A stretch of 19,982 nucleotides of DNA from Oscillospiraceae bacterium (GTDB taxonomy: Bacteria > Bacillota > Clostridia > Oscillospirales > Ruminococcaceae). Positions 15,536 to 19,982 of the stretch are shown one piece after another; positions within the stretch are counted from its first letter, which is position 1; every line of letters starts with the position of its first letter. A program made the position numbers and the translations under genes. The notes beneath the pieces are model-generated. The model saw only the letters and a program-made list of their open reading frames with translations, did no database searches and was not told where the DNA came from. The DNA lies in the NCBI GenBank assembly GCA_031281115.1, contig JAITFV010000249.1, positions 1-19,982 of the forward strand. The letters run 5' to 3'.

Positions 15536-15552
15536 CTTGTTTGTGTTATAAT
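15524..15552 (+). promoter_or_regulatory. Predicted sigma-A promoter for the PHP gene
   Basis: TTGCTT (15524-15529) and TATAAT (15547-15552) are separated by 17 nt, with TGT before the -10 box. The -35 hexamer abuts the galM -35 hexamer on the other strand, so both polymerases and any regulator would compete for the same DNA. Confidence 0.75.
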
Positions 15553-15580
15553 AAAATAAAAACACAGAAACGAGAAAATT

Positions 15581-16276
15581 ATGAGCTGTAAATATGAACT
15601 GCACGTTCACACCAGCCAGGGCAGCGCATGCGGGTGGAGCACCGGCGCAGAGATGGCGGATTATTTCAAGAGGCTCGGGTACGCCGGCATGGTTGTCACC
15701 GACCACTTTGACGGCGGTAATACAGCAATTGACTTTAATCAGCCGTGGGTGAATGCAGTAGAGAGCTTCTGCTTAGGTTATGAGGATGCCAAAAGGCGCG
15801 GGGACGAGATTGAACTCGATGTGTTTTTCGGTTTTGAATATAGTTTTCACGGTACAGAGTTTCTGATTTACGGACTTGATAAAGAGTGGTTGATTAATAA
15901 CCCCCAGATTATAAAAATGAGCTTGAAGAACGCGCTCAAATATTTCAGGAAAGCGGGGGCTTTTATAATCCATGCGCATCCGTTCAGAGAAGCTCCGTAC
16001 ATAGAAATGTTTCGCTTACTGCCCGATTATACAGATGCCGTCGAGGTTTATAACGTCCATAATACTGACAGGCACAACGAGCGGGCGGGAGTCTACGCTA
16101 TGATGTTCGGCTTGAAAGAAGTCGGCGGCGGCGACGTTCACGGCGCAGACGGGCAAGCATCCGGAATCGACTCACCTAAGCGCCTGCATACAATCGGCGA
16201 AATGATAAATTTAATCCGGCATTGCGATTATAAAATTATAAAGCCAAAAATATATTCGTCATATTTCACAAAGTGA
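15581..16276 (+). CDS. PHP-domain metal-dependent phosphoesterase
   Basis: The PHP domain hydrolyses phosphate esters with a two- or three-metal centre. The 231-residue product consists of that domain alone, with ligands HVH (His8, His10), TDH (Asp41, His42), Glu86 in FGFEYS, HAH (131-133) and GGDVHG (Asp185, His187). Stand-alone relatives include histidinol-phosphate phosphatases, nucleoside 3',5'-bisphosphate phosphatases and many of unknown substrate. The sequence does not decide between them. The ribosome-binding site is weak (GAGAAA, about 5 nt before the ATG). It has its own promoter and lies 113 nt before glgB, which has another. Confidence 0.85.
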   Translation: MSCKYELHVHTSQGSACGWSTGAEMADYFKRLGYAGMVVTDHFDGGNTAIDFNQPWVNAVESFCLGYEDAKRRGDEIELDVFFGFEYSFHGTEFLIYGLDKEWLINNPQIIKMSLKNALKYFRKAGAFIIHAHPFREAPYIEMFRLLPDYTDAVEVYNVHNTDRHNERAGVYAMMFGLKEVGGGDVHGADGQASGIDSPKRLHTIGEMINLIRHCDYKIIKPKIYSSYFTK

Positions 16277-16319
16277 GTAAATTAAATTTATCAGTTTTGT
16301 AAGATTTTACAATTACTAC

Positions 16320-16348
16320 TTGTTTTTTAATTTTTACTATGTTATAAT
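16320..16348 (+). promoter_or_regulatory. Predicted sigma-A promoter for glgBCD
   Basis: TTGTTT (16320-16325) and TATAAT (16343-16348) are separated by 17 nt, with an extended TGT before the -10 box. It lies 40 nt before glgB. A small TTGTAA/TTACAA hairpin just upstream lacks an adjoining T-run and is not a convincing terminator for the PHP gene. Confidence 0.7.
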
Positions 16349-16389
16349 TAACGCAATATTATGAAATTTTTACCTGTCGGAGGTTTCCT

Positions 16390-18264
16390 ATGCCTAAAAA
16401 ACTGCGCAAAGACTACGAAATTCCCCTGCACCTGTTCAGGGAGGGGAGTCTTACTTACGGATATGAATTCTTCGGTTCACACAGAAAAGACGATGGTGTT
16501 ATTTTCCGCGTTTGGGCGCCGAAAGCTACGGGGGTTTCCGTAGTCGGCGATTTCAATCATTGGGATGCCGAGATTAATCCGATGGGGAAAATTACGGAAG
16601 ATGGCGTATGGGAGCTGTATATTCCCGGCATAAAAATATACGATTCTTATAAATATGCAATCCGTACTTCCCGCGGGCAGTTAAAACTCAAATCCGACCC
16701 CTACGGCTTCCATATGGAAACCCGCCCCGATACCGCCACCAAAGTCTACGATATCGGCGGCTATAAGTGGAAAGACAAGGTCTGGACCGACAAGAAAAAA
16801 GTCAAAGACATCTACGCATCGCCCATGAATATTTACGAGGTTCACCTCAGCTCATGGCGCAGAATGAGGGTAGACAGCGAATTTTTTAATTATATGGAAC
16901 TTGCAAACGAGCTGATTCCTTATGTAAAAAAGATGGGCTACACACATATTGAGATGATGCCGATTGCGGAGTTCCCGTTCGACGGCTCGTGGGGTTATCA
17001 GGGAATCGGATACTTCGCGCCCACCTCACGCTTCGGTACGCCGCATGATTTTATGCAGTTCATCGACTACTGCCATCAGCAAGATATAGGTGTGATTTTG
17101 GACTGGGTTCCTGCGCACTTCCCGAAGGACGCGGCGGGTCTGTACGAATTTGATGGCGAGTGCTGTTACGAGTACGAAGACCCCCTCAAACGCGAGCACT
17201 CCAACTGGGGTACGCGGATTTTCGACTGGGGTAAGAACGAGGTCGTCAGTTTCCTGATTTCTAACGCGGCTTATTGGCTGCGGGAATATCACATAGACGG
17301 GTTGCGCGTCGATGCAGTGGCTTCCATGCTTTACCTTGATTACGACAAGAAAGAATGGCGCCCGAATCATCGAGGCGATAATCATAATCTTGAAGCGATT
17401 GCGTTTCTTCAAAAACTTAACGCGCTTCTTTTCCAGGAATTCCCCGATGTGCTTATGATTGCCGAGGAATCGACTTCGTGGCCGATGGTGACAAAGCCTC
17501 CTCATGACGGAGGACTGGGTTTCAACTTCAAGTGGAACATGGGCTGGATGAACGATATGCTTGACTATATGTCGCTTGTTCCCGAAGCGAGACCTTATAA
17601 TCACAACCTTCTGACCTTCTCATTCTACTACGCTTTTTCCGAGAATTACATACTGCCGATTTCACATGATGAAGTTGTTCACGGGAAATGCTCCATGCTC
17701 GACAAGATGAGCGGTCCACGGGAGCTGCGGCTTGATTCTTTCAAAACATTTTTAGCGTACATGGCGGCGCATCCGGGTAAGCAGCTGATGTTTATGGGAC
17801 AGGAATTCGCGCAGTTCAAGGAGTGGAATTATAAGAGCGGGCTTGACTGGGATGTGCTTGATTTCCCCGAGCACAGGGATTTCAGCAATTTCGTAAAAGA
17901 GCTGAATGATTTTTATCTGAAAAACAGCGAACTTTGGGAAAACGACTACGACTGGACGGGCTTCAAGTGGGTTGTCAGCGATGACAGCGAGAACTCTGTC
18001 ATCGTTTTCCGCAGAATTAATAAAGCCGGCGACGAGTTAATCGCTGTTTGCAACTTCCAGCCAAAAGAACATGATGAATATACTTTCGGCGTTCCGTATG
18101 ACGCTTTTTACAGCGAGGTTTTCAACACTGTAGGAAAACCTGTCAACCGCAGGCAAAAATCAAAACTCGTAACCGGTGAAGCTTTGCATGGCGAGCATTA
18201 TTCGCTGACAGTGAAAATTAAGCCGATGTCTGCCATGTTCTTTAGGAATGCAAAAAAGAAATAA
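16390..18264 (+). CDS. glgB: 1,4-alpha-glucan branching enzyme
   Basis: GlgB cuts alpha-1,4-glucan and rejoins the piece as an alpha-1,6 branch of glycogen. The 624-residue product has one N-terminal CBM48 domain (about 25-115), the GH13 catalytic barrel and a beta C-terminal domain. Conserved regions are [10 protein letters not shown] (238-247), DGLRVDAV with nucleophile Asp308, AEEST (358-362) with the acid Glu, and SHDEVVHGK with Asp427. It lacks the extra N-terminal domain of enterobacterial GlgB, as is common in Firmicutes. A near-perfect CGGAGG lies 6 nt upstream of the ATG. It is the first gene of the glgB-glgC-glgD order. Confidence 0.97.
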   Translation: MPKKLRKDYEIPLHLFREGSLTYGYEFFGSHRKDDGVIFRVWAPKATGVSVVGDFNHWDAEINPMGKITEDGVWELYIPGIKIYDSYKYAIRTSRGQLKLKSDPYGFHMETRPDTATKVYDIGGYKWKDKVWTDKKKVKDIYASPMNIYEVHLSSWRRMRVDSEFFNYMELANELIPYVKKMGYTHIEMMPIAEFPFDGSWGYQGIGYFAPTSRFGTPHDFMQFIDYCHQQDIGVILDWVPAHFPKDAAGLYEFDGECCYEYEDPLKREHSNWGTRIFDWGKNEVVSFLISNAAYWLREYHIDGLRVDAVASMLYLDYDKKEWRPNHRGDNHNLEAIAFLQKLNALLFQEFPDVLMIAEESTSWPMVTKPPHDGGLGFNFKWNMGWMNDMLDYMSLVPEARPYNHNLLTFSFYYAFSENYILPISHDEVVHGKCSMLDKMSGPRELRLDSFKTFLAYMAAHPGKQLMFMGQEFAQFKEWNYKSGLDWDVLDFPEHRDFSNFVKELNDFYLKNSELWENDYDWTGFKWVVSDDSENSVIVFRRINKAGDELIAVCNFQPKEHDEYTFGVPYDAFYSEVFNTVGKPVNRRQKSKLVTGEALHGEHYSLTVKIKPMSAMFFRNAKKK

Positions 18265-18294
18265 AAATATTTTCATGGGTATAATAAAATGCAG

Positions 18295-18314
18295 GGGCGG
18301 TTTGTCAACCGCCC
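18295..18314 (+). repeat. GC-rich hairpin before glgC
   Basis: A perfect 8-bp inverted repeat GGGCGGTT/AACCGCCC with loop TGTC sits between glgB and glgC, preceded by a TATAATAAAA stretch (18280). The -35 region for that TATAAT is poor, and no T-run follows the hairpin. It resembles dispersed REP-type intergenic palindromes, which are common in Clostridia. This is inferred from one copy only. Confidence 0.5.
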
Positions 18315-18330
18315 GGGAAAGAGGGAACAT

Positions 18331-19536
18331 ATGTATCATGTAAAAAAAGATTGTGTCGCGATGATTTTAGCGGGCGGGCAAGGTAGCAGACTGTATGCCT
18401 TGACGCAGGATATGGCGAAGCCCGCAGTGCCTTACGGCGGGAAGTACAGATTGATTGACTTCCCCCTGTCGAACTGCGTGAATTCAGGGTTCGACACAGT
18501 AGGTATTCTCACGCAATATTTGCCGCTCGTTTTAAACGAGTACATAGGCAACGGGCATCCGTGGGGGCTCGACAGGGTTCACGGCGGCGTTCACGCGCTC
18601 GCACCCTACGAAAGTTCCGGCGGCAAAAGCTGGTACACCGGGACAGCGAACGCTATTTACCAGAACATGAGCTTCATTGACCGCTATCAGCCCGACTATG
18701 TGGCGATACTTGCGGGTGACCATATTTATAAGATGGACTATTCCAAAATGCTTGATTATCATAAAAAGCAAAATGCCGACGCGACGATTGCCGTGCTTGA
18801 GGTTCCGCTTGAGGAAGCCTCGCGCTTCGGAATTATGACAGCGGATGAAAACGGTGTAATTACCGAGTTCGCGGAGAAACCGGCAGAACCTAAATCTAAC
18901 CTTGCTTCCATGGGTGTTTATATTTACACCTGGAAAGTTTTAAAAGAATATCTTATTGCCAACGAGAATAATAAGGACGAAAAGAAAGATTTCGGCGGTA
19001 ATATTATTCCTAATATGCTGAACGACGGCTGCAAGATGGTAGCGTATCACTTTGACGGATATTGGAAAGACGTCGGCACAATTGACAGCCTTTGGGAGGC
19101 GAACATGGACCTGCTGAACCCGAATGTACCTTTGGATTTGCATGACCCGAACTGGCGGATTTATTCGCGCAATCCCGTTATGCCGCCGCATTACGCAGGT
19201 GAAAGCGGGTTTATTGAAAATTCGATGATTGCAGAGGGTTGCAATATTGAAGGAGAAGTGGACTTCTCGATTCTCTTTGCAGGAGCGAAAATTGAGAAAG
19301 GCGCGACAGTCCGTGACAGTATCATAATGAACAACACCGTAATTAAAAGCGGCGCGGTTGTCGAATACGCAGTAATCGGCGAGGACTGCGTAATCGGCGA
19401 GAATGTGCAGGTTGGTGCGCGCCCCGAGGCAATCGTGGATAAGGATAACTGGGGTGTCGCGGTAATCGGTCATAACGTCAATGTTTCACCGGACGCGAAA
19501 ATCGCACCCAAGGCGATGGTTTCAGACAGTGTATAA
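18331..19536 (+). CDS. glgC: Glucose-1-phosphate adenylyltransferase, catalytic subunit
   Basis: GlgC makes ADP-glucose from glucose-1-phosphate and ATP, the committed step of glycogen synthesis. The 401-residue product has the N-terminal [11 protein letters not shown] nucleotide-binding motif, [31 protein letters not shown], the metal-binding region [17 protein letters not shown] and the [12 protein letters not shown] segment. The C-terminus is a left-handed beta-helix of hexapeptide-like repeats ([20 protein letters not shown]). The start at 18331 was chosen for the GAGGGA site about 5 nt upstream; an ATG 14 codons earlier lies in the GC-rich hairpin. It is followed by the non-catalytic paralogue glgD. 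Confidence 0.97.
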   Translation: MYHVKKDCVAMILAGGQGSRLYALTQDMAKPAVPYGGKYRLIDFPLSNCVNSGFDTVGILTQYLPLVLNEYIGNGHPWGLDRVHGGVHALAPYESSGGKSWYTGTANAIYQNMSFIDRYQPDYVAILAGDHIYKMDYSKMLDYHKKQNADATIAVLEVPLEEASRFGIMTADENGVITEFAEKPAEPKSNLASMGVYIYTWKVLKEYLIANENNKDEKKDFGGNIIPNMLNDGCKMVAYHFDGYWKDVGTIDSLWEANMDLLNPNVPLDLHDPNWRIYSRNPVMPPHYAGESGFIENSMIAEGCNIEGEVDFSILFAGAKIEKGATVRDSIIMNNTVIKSGAVVEYAVIGEDCVIGENVQVGARPEAIVDKDNWGVAVIGHNVNVSPDAKIAPKAMVSDSV

Positions 19537-19546
19537 TTATAGTCCT

Positions 19547-19619
19547 TTAACTTAAAATTTATAGAATTTTAAGTTAATCGAGTATAACAGTGAACAATTT
19601 CAGTGTTCGCTTCGCGAAC
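19547..19619 (+). promoter_or_regulatory. Hairpin cluster between glgC and glgD
   Basis: The 117-nt gap holds a perfect 13-bp AT-rich stem (19547-19559 with 19565-19577) and a TGTTCGC segment that can pair either upstream with AGTGAACA (19589-19596) or downstream with GCGAAC (19614-19619), two mutually exclusive hairpins. No T-run follows the first stem. A TATAAT (19630-19635) lies just beyond but its -35 is weak. It could set the glgC:glgD ratio or be a mobile palindrome. Confidence 0.45.
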
Positions 19620-19653
19620 GGATTTATATTATAATTACAAGGAGAATTAATCA

Positions 19654-19982
19654 ATGTCTATTATGTCAACTAATATGCTCGGGCTTATTTTCGCAAATCT
19701 GCACGATGAAACGATTCCCGACCTTACAAAAATGCGCACCATGGGGAGCGTTCCTTTTGGGGCGCGGTACAGAATGATTGACTTCCCGCTTTCTAATATG
19801 GTGAATTCCGGTATATCGAATGTAGGCGTAATCACGAAAGGTAACTATCAATCTTTGATAGACCATTTAGGTTCCGGCGGCGAATGGGATTTAAGCCGTA
19901 AAACAGGCGGGCTTCAACTGCTGCCGCCTTTCGGGCATGAGCGCAGGCGTGGGCTTTACAGAGGCAGAATGGAAGCCATACA
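19654..19982 (+). CDS. glgD: GlgD, regulatory subunit of ADP-glucose pyrophosphorylase (5' part)
   Basis: Only the first 109 codons are in the window. The product starts with a degenerate nucleotide-binding region (LGLIFANLHD in place of AGGxGSRL), then VPFGARYRMIDFPLSNMVNSGI and YQSLIDHLGSGGEWDL. This matches GlgD, the non-catalytic partner that modulates GlgC in Firmicutes, rather than a second GlgC. An AAGGAG site lies about 9 nt upstream of the ATG. The position directly after glgC is typical; glgA would be expected next. Confidence 0.93.
   Translation, partial: MSIMSTNMLGLIFANLHDETIPDLTKMRTMGSVPFGARYRMIDFPLSNMVNSGISNVGVITKGNYQSLIDHLGSGGEWDLSRKTGGLQLLPPFGHERRRGLYRGRMEAI

Noticed and set aside
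16277..16320. Rho-independent terminator after the PHP gene
   Set aside because: The TTGTAA/TTACAA stem is short and AT-rich and the T-run is several bases away, overlapping the next -35 box.
17026..17604. 192-codon open frame on the minus strand inside glgB
   Set aside because: Fully antisense to the conserved GH13 barrel; no ribosome-binding site and no recognisable motif.

Overview
The window looks like chromosome from a low-to-mid GC Gram-positive bacterium of the class Clostridia, probably an Oscillospirales/Ruminococcaceae-type organism. The genus cannot be fixed by eye. Reasons are the PASTA-domain kinase with its PP2C phosphatase, the RemA (DUF370) protein beside gmk, a PriA-def-fmt-rsmB-rlmN block in the order known from Bacillus and Clostridia, a paired glgC/glgD, purine-rich Shine-Dalgarno sites, and vegetative TTGACT/TATAAT-type promoters. 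It is mostly conserved housekeeping DNA. No phage, transposase, CRISPR array, tRNA or rRNA is visible.

Layout. Everything from 1 to about 15350 is read leftward (minus strand). In reading order: galM (galactose mutarotase), a phosphoribosyltransferase-like protein of unclear function, tgt (tRNA-guanine transglycosylase), mntP (manganese exporter), then a new promoter at about 11680, an HslV-like Ntn hydrolase, remA, gmk, priA, def, fmt, a membrane zinc metallopeptidase (YugP family), rsmB and rlmN. A further promoter in the rlmN-prpC gap precedes prpC and pknB. Most junctions are very tight (overlaps of 1-4 nt, gaps of 2-20 nt), as in long operons. The genes from gmk to rlmN serve nucleotide supply, replication restart, initiator-tRNA formylation and deformylation, and rRNA modification. 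The prpC-pknB pair senses the cell wall. Compared with the Bacillus order, rpoZ and coaBC are missing between gmk and priA, and the yicC-type gene before remA is replaced by the Ntn hydrolase.

At about 15500-15550 transcription switches direction through two back-to-back promoters with adjoining -35 boxes. Rightward lie a PHP-family phosphoesterase, then a second promoter and the glycogen operon glgB, glgC and glgD (glgD runs off the window edge). These make ADP-glucose and branch the glucan.

The most unusual content is in the small gaps. (1) A roughly 50-84 nt hairpin repeat (four copies: 1-50, 10587-10658, and a tandem pair at 13505-13669) sits exactly at operon gene junctions. Where the junction is fully visible, its left edge carries the ribosome-binding site of the downstream gene, and two copies include the stop codon of the upstream gene. 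(2) A second multi-hairpin element occurs in the galM leader (15380-15488) and again, in frame, inside mntP (12204-12292), where it adds about 28 residues to the first loop of the protein. Its stems have changed in a compensatory way. (3) Further structured leaders precede the Ntn hydrolase, glgC and glgD. Protein-level oddities are a Cys in place of the catalytic Asn in Fmt, a Gly in the DEEH box of PriA, an N-terminal Ser HslV-like peptidase with no unfoldase nearby, a phosphoribosyltransferase without an acidic PRPP loop, a deformylase with a Lys/Arg tail, and a PASTA kinase with an extra C-terminal domain and Pro-rich tail.
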